NCBI GenBank assembly: GCA_964399665.1
Contig: CAYNSI010000002.1
Coordinates: 1-34,314 of the forward strand
Reading direction: 5' to 3'
Source: Avisuccinivibrio_A sp964399665
GTDB lineage: Bacteria > Pseudomonadota > Gammaproteobacteria > Enterobacterales > Succinivibrionaceae
DNA: 34,314 nucleotides
Shown: piece by piece, positions 1 to 7,423 of the stretch
How positions within the stretch are numbered: the first letter of the stretch is position 1
Layout of the letters: each line of letters begins with the position of its first letter
Made by a program: the position numbers and the translations under genes
The notes under the pieces: generated by a model
Told to the model about the DNA's origin: nothing
Seen by the model: the letters and a program-made list of their open reading frames with translations, nothing else
Databases searched by the model: none

Positions 1-236
1 TTTCCAAGCTCAATTATCCGCATCCAAAGCCTTAGCCTGCCATTGCTGTCACAATGGATCAGCCCTAAATTAACCATTTCATCTATAAGAACATAAACAG
101 TGCTGCGCGGCAGATTCAAGGATGACACAAGATCTCCTGCCGTGACCTCACCATGGTTATTTTTAATGTACTGCAAAATATTATGGCACCGGGATAATGC
201 AGGCACTCTTGATTTGCGCTCACTATTTTCACTCAT
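1..236 (-). CDS. IclR-family transcriptional regulator (N-terminal part, cut by window edge)
   Basis: The frame begins at an ATG at 236 on the minus strand and stays open to position 1, giving about 78 residues of an incomplete protein. The visible part is a winged helix-turn-helix: a VPALSRCHNIL opening helix, an acidic linker, then a recognition segment LNLPRSTVYVLIDEMV and a wing ending in GLIHCDSNGRLRL. This pattern is typical of the DNA-binding domain of IclR regulators. The effector-binding domain lies outside the window. IclR proteins often sit beside the transporter or catabolic genes they control, so the neighbouring TRAP operons are the likely targets (inference). A purine-rich stretch (AAAGAGGGG) just upstream of the ATG can serve as ribosome binding site. 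The gene is divergent from a leader-like repeat at 424-504. Confidence 0.75.
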   Translation of the reverse strand, partial: MSENSERKSRVPALSRCHNILQYIKNNHGEVTAGDLVSSLNLPRSTVYVLIDEMVNLGLIHCDSNGRLRLWMRIIELG

Positions 237-423
237 GTAAAGCCCCTCTTTTTAATCGAAAAAACAAGCTGTTAATTTTCTTATGAACACTAGCGTATTA
301 TAAGTCTATTATTTTGAATCAGATAATATCCCAATAACCATTTGATATATAAATATTAAATATAAGGAAAGCCGCTTTTTATGCATCTATTGTATTAGAC
401 GATTGAAACGCATATTAGAACTA

Positions 424-504
424 TGTGATACGGATTGTATTCTTTCCCCGCACTTTACCTATAACTATGGGTCACCCAAGCCATCTAAAGAGGATCTCAT
501 TTAT
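424..504 (+). repeat. Diverged copy of the dctP2 leader (direct repeat, left copy)
   Basis: Positions 424-445 match 3998-4019 at 20 of 22 bases (both contain GATTGTATTCTTT), and 481-504 match 4059-4082 at 23 of 24 bases, including the ribosome-binding block CTAAAGAGG. The stretch between is more diverged and 4 bases shorter. In the right copy the block ends in the dctP2 start codon ATG; here the matching triplet is ATC and no reading frame follows. A -35-like TTGTAT (435-440) and -10-like TATAAC (460-465) are kept at 19-base spacing. It looks like an orphaned promoter and leader. Confidence 0.7.
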
Positions 505-663
505 CCTACTCCCCCTGATTAATATTAAGCATCAGATCCCCTGACATTCGGTTGAAAAATCTTATAGGGCTCGAACTTTTGATCTCAACAACTTTGAACC
601 TCGATCATCTTAAATTTTGACCTTAAATTAAGAACCAATTTTTACTCTCGTGGTTGTTTGTTA

Positions 664-682
664 GCAAAAAGGAACTTTTTGC
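664..682 (-). terminator. Possible weak terminator hairpin downstream of dctM (TRAP operon 1)
   Basis: GCAAAAAG and CTTTTTGC form a perfect 8-bp stem around a 3-base loop, about 130 bases past the dctM stop codon. The stem is mostly A/T and no long T tract follows on the minus strand, so this is only a candidate. Confidence 0.3.
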
Positions 683-814
683 AAAAGATCTCACTATAAG
701 AGCCTATTTTTTAACTTTCTTGACTTCTGCACTAGTGCCTCTCTAAGCCATGGCCTGCCCTGCGACAAGTCAGGTGTCTCCAAGGCAACAGGGTAAACCT
801 GCTGCCAAATGTAC

Positions 815-2101
815 TTACATACCCAGCATATTGGGAATGAACATGGAGAACCACGGCACGAAGCTGAAGAGCAGGCCGCAGGCAATTTCCACCAGAATAA
901 AGCCGATAAGCGCTCTAGCTACCCCGATAACAGGTCTTCCCGAAATGCCGCTTGCAATAAACATGCAGGTGCCAAACGGCGGCGTGCACTGGCCCATCGA
1001 TAAGATGAAAACCACAACCAGGCCAAACTGTACAGGATCGATTCCGTAGCTTACCGCCAGGGGAGCCAAGATCGGTCCTAAAATCAGGATGATAGAGCCG
1101 TTGTCGAGGAACATGCCTGCGATGATCATTATGATGTTGATAATGATCATGAACAAAATCCAGGTATTGCAAAAGCCCATGAACCACTCGGTGACCTTGA
1201 CCGGGATTTGGTAGATGGTGACCAGATAAGCAAACACCGAGGCCGAGGCGACCAGACCCATCAGATTGGCCGTGACGATGGCGGTATTCTGGGAGATCCT
1301 CCACAAATCCTTCAAATTGATGTCTTTGTAGATGAACATGCAAACCACGATGCCGTAGAACACCGACACCACTGCAGCTTCGGTTGGGGTGAAGATGGCC
1401 GCATAAATGCCCCCCAAAATGATGACTGGCATCAAGAGAGCCCAAAAAGCACGCTTGAAGGAGGTTGTTACATTGGGCACCTTAAAATCGCTGCCTTTGG
1501 GGAAGTTGTGTTTCTTGGCCATGACATAGCAGTACAAAGCGAGCATCAGGCCGCAGAAGATGCCAGGGATAATACCTGACATCAGCAGCGAGGAAATGGA
1601 GACGCCGGTGATGGTTCCGTAAATTACGAATACCACCGAAGGAGGGATGACCACACCCAAGGTGCCTCCGATGGCCTGCACGGCTGCCGAATAATCGCGA
1701 GGGTAGCCGCGCTTGACCATTTCAGGATACATAACGCTACCGATGGAAGCCGTGGTTGCTATGGACGATCCTGAAATCGCTGCAAAGAAGGCACAGGCTG
1801 CCACCGCCACGATGGAAACGCCGCCAGCAATCCAGCCTATCAAGGAGTCGGCAAAATCGATAAGGCGTTTTGACAGACCTCCGTTGCTCATGATGTCGCC
1901 TGCCAGCATAAAGGCTGGGACGGCCAGCAGCGAAAACGAATCGGCGCCTGCGAACATGCGCTGGGCGATGATGACAAAGGTTAAACTGGGGTTTAAAGCC
2001 ACCGAAGTGACGCAGGCCAGGGCCAGGCTCCACATGATGGGAACGCCAAGGATAAGCGCAATTATCAAAGTGGCAAACAGAGCTAAGGCTGCAGGTTCCA
2101 T
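815..2101 (-). CDS. dctM: TRAP transporter large permease, DctM family (operon 1)
   Basis: This 428-residue, very hydrophobic protein has the length and layout of a DctM subunit, the 12-helix sodium-coupled channel of tripartite ATP-independent periplasmic transporters. Family signatures visible are SFSLLAVPAFMLAGDIM near residues 55-71, the glycine- and serine-rich GSSIATTASIG segment, GGTLGVVIPPSVVFVIYG, FTPTEAAVVSVFYG and the late GQCTPPFGTCMFIASGISG loop. The ATG at 2101 is preceded by AAGGAGT at suitable spacing. It lies 23 bases downstream of the dctQ stop and is the last gene of dctP-dctQ-dctM. The substrate cannot be read from the permease; family members carry C4-dicarboxylates, sugar acids or keto acids. 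Confidence 0.93.
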   Translation of the reverse strand: MEPAALALFATLIIALILGVPIMWSLALACVTSVALNPSLTFVIIAQRMFAGADSFSLLAVPAFMLAGDIMSNGGLSKRLIDFADSLIGWIAGGVSIVAVAACAFFAAISGSSIATTASIGSVMYPEMVKRGYPRDYSAAVQAIGGTLGVVIPPSVVFVIYGTITGVSISSLLMSGIIPGIFCGLMLALYCYVMAKKHNFPKGSDFKVPNVTTSFKRAFWALLMPVIILGGIYAAIFTPTEAAVVSVFYGIVVCMFIYKDINLKDLWRISQNTAIVTANLMGLVASASVFAYLVTIYQIPVKVTEWFMGFCNTWILFMIIINIIMIIAGMFLDNGSIILILGPILAPLAVSYGIDPVQFGLVVVFILSMGQCTPPFGTCMFIASGISGRPVIGVARALIGFILVEIACGLLFSFVPWFSMFIPNMLGM

Positions 2102-2124
2102 TAATTTACTCCTTATGCACTACG

Positions 2125-2655
2125 TTATTTAGCATCCTGCTCTTTGGAGACTAATGCTCCTGTCAAGGTAGGATCCATGAGGACTTTGATGTGTTCGATT
2201 GCCTTAAGAAAAAGGGCAATGGTCGACAGAACATAGCCGCCAAAGACCACAGAGTACATGATGATCATGGGGATACGCATGGCAGGCGATTTTTGCACTC
2301 TGCCCACTGGGAATAGATCGACGGCATAGGAGGCAATAAGGATACAAGCGATGGCTCCTACCACGGCGTGCATCAAAGAGAGACCTGCGCGGCCCTTGAC
2401 GGTCTTAAACAAAGTTTGGATGGCGTCAATCTTGATGAGCTTATCCTGCGTAACGGCGATGTTAATGCCGACGAGCACAATGAACACGAACAAGTAGCGG
2501 GACAGTTCTTCTGACCATGGCAGGGAATAGAAAATTACGTACCGCGTGAAAACCTGCACAAAGATCACGACCATCATGATCAAGAGAGCTGCCGAAATCA
2601 GGGCCAGCAACAGTTTTTGAAACGCGCGGAAAAATTTATCGATAGTAGAAAGCAT
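2125..2655 (-). CDS. dctQ: TRAP transporter small permease, DctQ family (operon 1)
   Basis: A 176-residue protein with four predicted membrane helices, as expected for the small membrane subunit of a TRAP transporter. The segment FTRYVIFYSLPWSEELSRYLFVF around residues 39-60 is the typical DctQ signature (aromatic-rich, W-x-E-E-x-x-R). The frame can be extended upstream to 2694, but the ATG at 2655 has a clear GGAGG at about 5 bases, so it is preferred. It lies between dctP (60 bases upstream) and dctM (23 bases downstream). DctQ forms the membrane complex with DctM and supports docking of the substrate-loaded DctP. Confidence 0.92.
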   Translation of the reverse strand: MLSTIDKFFRAFQKLLLALISAALLIMMVVIFVQVFTRYVIFYSLPWSEELSRYLFVFIVLVGINIAVTQDKLIKIDAIQTLFKTVKGRAGLSLMHAVVGAIACILIASYAVDLFPVGRVQKSPAMRIPMIIMYSVVFGGYVLSTIALFLKAIEHIKVLMDPTLTGALVSKEQDAK

Positions 2656-2715
2656 ATTTCCTCCAATCACGAGGCTGTTACCCCGTGATCTCAAAGAAAA
2701 AACTGTGACGAAGAG

Positions 2716-3687
2716 TTATTGATTGTCTTGCACGATTTTGATGATGTCAGGATAGGCTTCAAACTGCTCTTTGAGGAAGTCTGCAGTCTTGACACGGATG
2801 CTTTCCTTATCTGGTAAGGTCAAAGTCATGCCCCTGGAAGTCAGGTTACCGACAGCCTCTTCAGCTTGTCTGCGCTGCTCCTCTCGCTGATATGCACCTG
2901 CTTCCTTGGCAGAATCGTAGACGATCTTTTGCTGCTCAGGGGTAAGACGATTCCAGGTTTGGGCGCTCATGATGATGAAGATGGCTGAGTAGTTGTGATC
3001 GGTCATGGCCAGATAGTCATTGACCTCGTTAATGTTGTTGCCGTCGAGCACTGAAATGGCATTCTCCACGCCGTCAATGGCCCTTTGCTGCAAAGCTGTG
3101 TATGCCTCACCCCATGACATAGCCACAGGGTCAGCGCCCAAAGCCTTCCAGAACCCCTGATGCACACGCGAATCCATAACGCGCAGTCTGATACCTGCGA
3201 TATCATCAGCATTATTGATGGGTCTGGTAGAATTGGAGAATTCGCGAAAACCTACTTCCCAAACGTCGATGTTGACCAGATTAATGCCTGCATTGTTGAT
3301 CTCCTGCGTGTAATATTCGGTCAGAGGGCCGTTGTTTGCAAAAAGCTTATCGGCGTGCTCATAGGAGTTGATGAGGTAGGGAATATCGATGGCCTCGATG
3401 TCGGGGATGAAGGTGGTCATGACCGACTGATTCACGGCACCGATATCCAAGGTGCCTAGCTGGCAGTTAACCGCATAGTCGCTTGCGCTGCCTACCGTGC
3501 CGTTGTTGAATACTTGAATCTGCACTTCCCCATTGGTTCTCTCATTGACCAGCTCTGCCCACTTGGCCAGCCCCTTGGCAACGGGCACGGTTTCAGGGGC
3601 GTCGTGGCCTGCTCTCATGACAACGGGACTTGCGCTTGCTGAAGCAACTGATAAAGCCAAGATGCATGCGGATAAAAAGATTTTCAT
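2716..3687 (-). CDS. dctP: TRAP transporter periplasmic substrate-binding protein, DctP family (operon 1)
   Basis: This 323-residue protein starts with a signal peptide (positively charged start, hydrophobic core, AxA-type site near residue 19). Mature features are those of DctP proteins: PVAKGLAKWAELVNERTNGEV early, GFREFSNSTRPI around 146-157, IRLRVMDS around 167-173 and SWGEAYTALQQRAIDGVEN around 191-209. R169 is in the position of the arginine that pairs with the substrate carboxylate in the family. The ATG at 3687 has AGGAG upstream. It is the first gene of the minus-strand TRAP operon, divergent from a second dctP across a 393-base region. The ligand is presumably an organic acid; which one is not readable. 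Confidence 0.94.
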   Translation of the reverse strand: MKIFLSACILALSVASASASPVVMRAGHDAPETVPVAKGLAKWAELVNERTNGEVQIQVFNNGTVGSASDYAVNCQLGTLDIGAVNQSVMTTFIPDIEAIDIPYLINSYEHADKLFANNGPLTEYYTQEINNAGINLVNIDVWEVGFREFSNSTRPINNADDIAGIRLRVMDSRVHQGFWKALGADPVAMSWGEAYTALQQRAIDGVENAISVLDGNNINEVNDYLAMTDHNYSAIFIIMSAQTWNRLTPEQQKIVYDSAKEAGAYQREEQRRQAEEAVGNLTSRGMTLTLPDKESIRVKTADFLKEQFEAYPDIIKIVQDNQ

Positions 3688-4080
3688 TTAGGTTTCTCCT
3701 AGAAATTAGTCACATGTTAGCTGGAGTTTGTTCTGCTAATAACTTGTTATAAAGCAGTGATGAATCAGGTTAATCATAAGATTGCCCTCAACATTTATTG
3801 CATGTAAGAAGTAGTATAGAGTAATGTAGCATAAAGACTTTGATCTCGGTTACACTTTTCTATAAAAATATAAACATGTCTATTCAAATAGAACAAAAAA
3901 CACACAAGAAAAGAAGCATTTTTGTGGTTTATATAGCTAAAAACATTGAAAAGTATATTGTATATTATTGTAGACAAGAACTCTTTTTTTTTCCAAATGT
4001 GACACAGATTGTATTCTTTTACCGACATTTTTCCTAAACTCACAATGAGTTAGTCAAACCATCTAAAGAGGGTCTCATTT
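3688..4080. promoter_or_regulatory. Divergent promoter region between the two TRAP operons
   Basis: This 393-base AT-rich spacer separates two dctP genes that point away from each other, so it should contain both operon promoters and their operators. The right end (3998-4080) is the leader of dctP2, repeated near 424-504. A -35-like TTGTAT (4009-4014) and a weak -10-like CTAAAC (4034-4039) lie at the same 19-base spacing as in the other copy. The long overlapping frames here (3795-4043 on the minus strand, 3840-4037 on the plus strand) look like products of AT-rich sequence, not genes. Confidence 0.55.
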
Positions 4081-4082
4081 AT
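3998..4082 (+). repeat. Leader of dctP2 (direct repeat, right copy)
   Basis: This is the functional-looking copy of the repeat at 424-504. It holds a TGTGACAC block, GATTGTATTCTTT, and then CTAAAGAGGG followed by the dctP2 ATG at 4081. The high conservation of the two outer blocks against a diverged middle suggests that a binding site and the ribosome binding region have been kept, or that the duplication is not very old. Confidence 0.7.
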
Positions 4083-5070
4083 GAACAGGAATAAATTTGG
4101 TTTAAAAGCCATTGCTGCCGTCCTTGCAGTATGCGTATCACTTGTTGCTGCAAATTCTGCCCAGGCCCGCAATCTTCGTATCGGGCATTCCCATGTTGAA
4201 CATAAGGCCACCGATATTTCCTTCAGGGCCTTCGGAGAGAAACTTGCAGAACTTTCAGGCGGTGAACTTACCGTTACCATTTTTGCCAACGGCCAGCTGG
4301 GAGGCGAAAGGGAAATGGCCGAGCAGGTTCTCAACGGCGCCCTTGATATCTCCATGGTAGGCGGACAGATGATTGAAAGCTTCTTCTCCCGCTATGGAGT
4401 TTTAAACATGCCCTATCTGTTCACAAGCGTTGATCATTTATTAGCCTTTGTTAGATCAGATGACGCCCATAAATACCTGCTTGACGTTACAGGAGATCTA
4501 GGCTTTAAGGGGTTGTGGCTTGAAGGCTCAGGTCCCCGCAGTTTTTACACTAAAAAAGAAGTTACCAAACCTGAAGATCTTGACGGCCTGAAGATGAGGG
4601 TGCCGGAAGCTCAGATGTCTATTGATACCGTAAGATATTTGGGAGGACAGCCTACTCCGCTGTCATCAACAGAGGTTTACTCAGCATTGCAGCAGCAGGT
4701 AATTGATGGGGCCGAGAATAATTTTGTTTATTACGTACAGTCGCGCCACTTTGAAGTTGCTCCCTACTTCTGTGAAGATGAGCACTCCATGCCTCCTAAT
4801 GTAGTGATCATGTCCCAATACGTCTGGGATGATATGTCAGAACAGGAGCAGCAGTGGGTCCTTGAGGCAGCAAAGGTCGGACAGGAAGCCCAGATACAGG
4901 CATACCTCCAAGAAATGGAAGAGCACATGTCTCAAATAGAAGAGCTTGGCATCAAGTACCTGAAGGTTGACAAGACCCCCTTTGTGGAAAGGACCAAGCC
5001 AATTCTGGAAGCTGAGTTGAACAATCCTGACCGCGCTGATTTAATCAGGGCCATCCAAAATCTCCAATAG
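4081..5070 (+). CDS. dctP: TRAP transporter periplasmic substrate-binding protein, DctP family (operon 2)
   Basis: A 329-residue secreted protein with a signal peptide of about 29 residues (NSAQA site). The body shows the DctP pattern: RIGHSHVEHKATDISFRAF at the mature start, FANGQLGGEREMAEQVLNGALDI near 68-90, GPRSFYTKK with R153, LKMRVPEAQ with R173 as the carboxylate-pairing position, and STEVYSALQQQVIDGAENN near 196-214. It differs clearly from the protein at 2716-3687, so the two systems probably take up different acids. Ribosome binding is by GAGGG upstream of the ATG at 4081. It opens a five-gene plus-strand string with dctQ, dctM, a HIT protein and an Fe-alcohol dehydrogenase. Confidence 0.94.
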   Translation: MNRNKFGLKAIAAVLAVCVSLVAANSAQARNLRIGHSHVEHKATDISFRAFGEKLAELSGGELTVTIFANGQLGGEREMAEQVLNGALDISMVGGQMIESFFSRYGVLNMPYLFTSVDHLLAFVRSDDAHKYLLDVTGDLGFKGLWLEGSGPRSFYTKKEVTKPEDLDGLKMRVPEAQMSIDTVRYLGGQPTPLSSTEVYSALQQQVIDGAENNFVYYVQSRHFEVAPYFCEDEHSMPPNVVIMSQYVWDDMSEQEQQWVLEAAKVGQEAQIQAYLQEMEEHMSQIEELGIKYLKVDKTPFVERTKPILEAELNNPDRADLIRAIQNLQ

Positions 5071-5130
5071 CTTATTTTAAGCTGTGAGATTGGGTTTTCG
5101 TTTTTATGATCCTCGTGCTAAGGAGGCGCT

Positions 5131-5619
5131 ATGGATTTTCTTAAGTTGGTAAGAAGAAGCATGGACAGAGCCCTGTTCCTTATCAACGGCATTCTCTTGC
5201 TTCTTTTGGTTTTAGATGTATCCTGGCAGGTGCTTGCGCGCTACGTTATGACGTCTCCTAGCACTTTTACGGATGAAGCGGCCCGGTACCTAATGGTTTG
5301 GATGAGCTTTTTGGGAGGAGCTTGGCTTTTTGGCAGTAACTCCCATTTGGCAGTAAGCTCCCTTCGCGACATGATGCCCAAAAATGTCCGTTATTTCGTC
5401 ATTCAGTTTACCTATGTGCTTATTGTGGTATTTGCGGTACTAGTGATGATCTATGGTAGTCAGAGACTTATTTTAAGAACTATGGCCCAGCCGTCCCCGT
5501 CACTGGGGATCCCTATGGGAGCCTTTTACACTATTCTGCCCATAAGTGCCGTCTGCATCATCATCTATATGATCCTTAACATCGTAGATGAAGCCGTAAA
5601 ACACAAAGAGGAGGCCTAA
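5131..5619 (+). CDS. dctQ: TRAP transporter small permease, DctQ family (operon 2)
   Basis: This 162-residue membrane protein has four predicted helices and the DctQ signature VLARYVMTSPSTFTDEAARY near residues 33-52, followed by LMVWMSFLGGAWLF. AAGGAGG lies directly upstream of the ATG at 5131. It starts 60 bases after dctP and ends 2 bases before dctM, so it is almost certainly co-transcribed with both. It would form the inner-membrane complex with the DctM subunit that follows. Confidence 0.92.
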   Translation: MDFLKLVRRSMDRALFLINGILLLLLVLDVSWQVLARYVMTSPSTFTDEAARYLMVWMSFLGGAWLFGSNSHLAVSSLRDMMPKNVRYFVIQFTYVLIVVFAVLVMIYGSQRLILRTMAQPSPSLGIPMGAFYTILPISAVCIIIYMILNIVDEAVKHKEEA

Positions 5620-5621
5620 TA

Positions 5622-6926
5622 ATGGACGCAGGATTAGCTCTGTTTTTAATTTTTGCCTTTCTTATTGCCATCGGTGCGCCGATAGCAATTGCCATAGGGG
5701 TCTCTTCGGTGGTCATCCTAATATCAGCCATGCCTTTTCAGGTGGCTGTTTCAACGGCAGGCCAGAGGATGGTAAACGGGATAGACAGCTTCGCCCTTCT
5801 TGCAGTACCCCTTTTTATCCTGGCAGGCAACATTATGAATCACGGGGGGATAGCCAAACGTCTGGTTGAGTTCGCCTACCTTTTCGTGGGCAGAATTCCA
5901 GGTGCATTATCCCACGTCAATGTCGTAGCAAACATGATGTTTGGTGCCGTTTCAGGTTCAGCTTCGGCTGCAGTAGCCGCTGTGGGAAAAACTCTTCTGC
6001 CCCAGGCCAATGAGAACGGCATGGATAGGTCTTTATTTACCGCAGGCAATGTGGCATCAGGCCCCTGCGGCCAGCTGATTCCCCCGTCAAACGGCATGAT
6101 AGTCTATTCGGTGGTATCAGGCGGCACCTCCATAGGAGCACTGTTTCTGGCAGGCTATATCCCGGGGATCCTTATGGGGCTGGGAGCCATGCTGGTTATT
6201 GCTGGGTACTTCAAACTTTATCCTCACCTGGCAGGAAGGCGCGAGATAATAAAATACACCCTGATGCAGGCTTTAATCGTCACCTGGAGGGCCTTCCCCA
6301 GCCTGGCTATGATTATCGTGGTCATAGGAGGGATCATAGCCGGCATATACACGGCCACTGAGGCAGCCTGCTCTGCAGTGGTATATGCTTTTGTACTCTC
6401 GTGCATTTACCGGCAGATAAACTGGCAGATAATTAAAAATATCGCCAAAGACTCCATTGAAGTAAGCTGCCTGGTACTATTTTTGATAGGAGCCTCATCG
6501 GTCATGTCCTACGTGCTGGCATATACCCAGCTGCCAAAGACTATTTCCGATGCCATCCTGGGAGCAACCCAAAGTCCGATAGTGATTCTGCTTATCATGA
6601 ACATCATTCTGCTTATTGTAGGAATGTTTATGGATCTGACACCGGCGCTTTTGATCTTTACCCCGATCTTTCTGCCCATTGCCATACAATTGGGGCTTGA
6701 TCCGGTGCACTTTGGTCTTATTATGATGTTCAACCTCTGTATTGGCATTACCACACCTCCTGTTGGAAGCGCGCTGTTTGTGGGCTGCTCAATAAGCGGG
6801 GAGACCATTGAAAAAGTCTCGCGAAAACTCGTGCCGTTTTTTATCGTGGAAGTCATGGTACTGATGTTGGTAACCTATATTCCGGCGCTGTCGCTAACCA
6901 TCCCGCGCTGGGCCGGACTGTTATAA
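5622..6926 (+). CDS. dctM: TRAP transporter large permease, DctM family (operon 2)
   Basis: A 434-residue polytopic membrane protein of normal DctM length. Visible signatures are GIDSFALLAVPLFILAGNIM near 53-72, VSGSASAAVAAVGKTLLP, SGPCGQLIPPSNGMIVYSVV, YTATEAACSAVVYAF and the closing GITTPPVGSALFVGCSISG. The ribosome binding site GAGGAGG lies inside the end of dctQ and the start codon follows the dctQ stop by 2 bases, indicating translational coupling. It carries the substrate across the inner membrane, driven by a sodium gradient in characterised relatives. Confidence 0.94.
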   Translation: MDAGLALFLIFAFLIAIGAPIAIAIGVSSVVILISAMPFQVAVSTAGQRMVNGIDSFALLAVPLFILAGNIMNHGGIAKRLVEFAYLFVGRIPGALSHVNVVANMMFGAVSGSASAAVAAVGKTLLPQANENGMDRSLFTAGNVASGPCGQLIPPSNGMIVYSVVSGGTSIGALFLAGYIPGILMGLGAMLVIAGYFKLYPHLAGRREIIKYTLMQALIVTWRAFPSLAMIIVVIGGIIAGIYTATEAACSAVVYAFVLSCIYRQINWQIIKNIAKDSIEVSCLVLFLIGASSVMSYVLAYTQLPKTISDAILGATQSPIVILLIMNIILLIVGMFMDLTPALLIFTPIFLPIAIQLGLDPVHFGLIMMFNLCIGITTPPVGSALFVGCSISGETIEKVSRKLVPFFIVEVMVLMLVTYIPALSLTIPRWAGLL

Positions 6927-6957
6927 CCTTCAGCAGGAATTTAAATGAGGTAATGTT

Positions 6958-7383
6958 ATGAGCACTCAATGTTTTTACTGTGAAAATGGGGAAACCAGAA
7001 AAAATTTGATGATAGAGGTCTGCACCCTTAAAACTTCCACGGTGTATTTGAATAAGGATCAAAAACATCCGGGGCGTGTGGTGCTGATGTTTTACCGGCA
7101 TGCTGAGGAAGTCTGTGATCTGACCGCAGAAGAAAACAGCTCATTTTTTGCAGAACTATCCCTGGTGGCAGGAGCCGTAAAAAATCTTTACCACCCTGAC
7201 AAAATAAATTATGCCATTTATGGAGATCTGGTACCGCATCTTCATGTGCATATTGTCCCAAAATACAAGGACAAACTGCAGTGGGGAGGTCCTTTTGTAG
7301 ATTCGCCTGACTTGAAAGTCACTTTAAGTGACGATGACTATCAAAAAATGGTCACGCAGTTAAAACAGGAGATCCTCAAATAA
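6958..7383 (+). CDS. HIT-family (histidine triad) nucleotide-binding protein
   Basis: The 141-residue protein has the HIT active-site motif PHLHVHIVPK, with H94, H96 and H98 as the triad, and an N-terminal CxxC pair (C5, C8) that could bind a metal. HIT proteins hydrolyse or transfer nucleotide groups from AMP-lysine, dinucleoside polyphosphates or nucleotide sugars. It begins 31 bases after dctM with GAGG upstream and is followed 40 bases later by an alcohol dehydrogenase. Its place in a transporter operon suggests a role in metabolism of the imported acid, but no specific reaction can be assigned. Confidence 0.88.
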   Translation: MSTQCFYCENGETRKNLMIEVCTLKTSTVYLNKDQKHPGRVVLMFYRHAEEVCDLTAEENSSFFAELSLVAGAVKNLYHPDKINYAIYGDLVPHLHVHIVPKYKDKLQWGGPFVDSPDLKVTLSDDDYQKMVTQLKQEILK

Positions 7384-7423
7384 GTTTTGTGGTTATAACT
7401 TGACGGCTTAGGAAAGATTAACT

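Larger units (their letters stand above)
237..814. promoter_or_regulatory. Long non-coding region between the iclR-type gene and dctM of TRAP operon 1
   Basis: No convincing gene is present in these 578 bases. The part next to the iclR-type gene is AT-rich and must hold its promoter. Positions 424-504 are a diverged copy of the leader of the second dctP gene. From about 510 to 814 lies the downstream side of dctM, with one A/T-rich hairpin at 664-682. The open frames overlapping 694-1049 are not supported by any family resemblance or ribosome binding site. Confidence 0.5.

Noticed and set aside
694..1049. Small open frames overlapping the 3' end of dctM
   Set aside because: They are antisense or out of frame to a clear DctM gene and have no recognisable content.
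3998..4019. A CRP-type site in the dctP2 leader
   Set aside because: TGTGA is present, but the second half-site does not match TCACA at the proper distance; at best a half-site.
3795..4043. Open frames on both strands between the two TRAP operons (3795-4043 minus, 3840-4037 plus)
   Set aside because: They lie in very AT-rich sequence, overlap each other and the dctP2 leader, and show no family resemblance.
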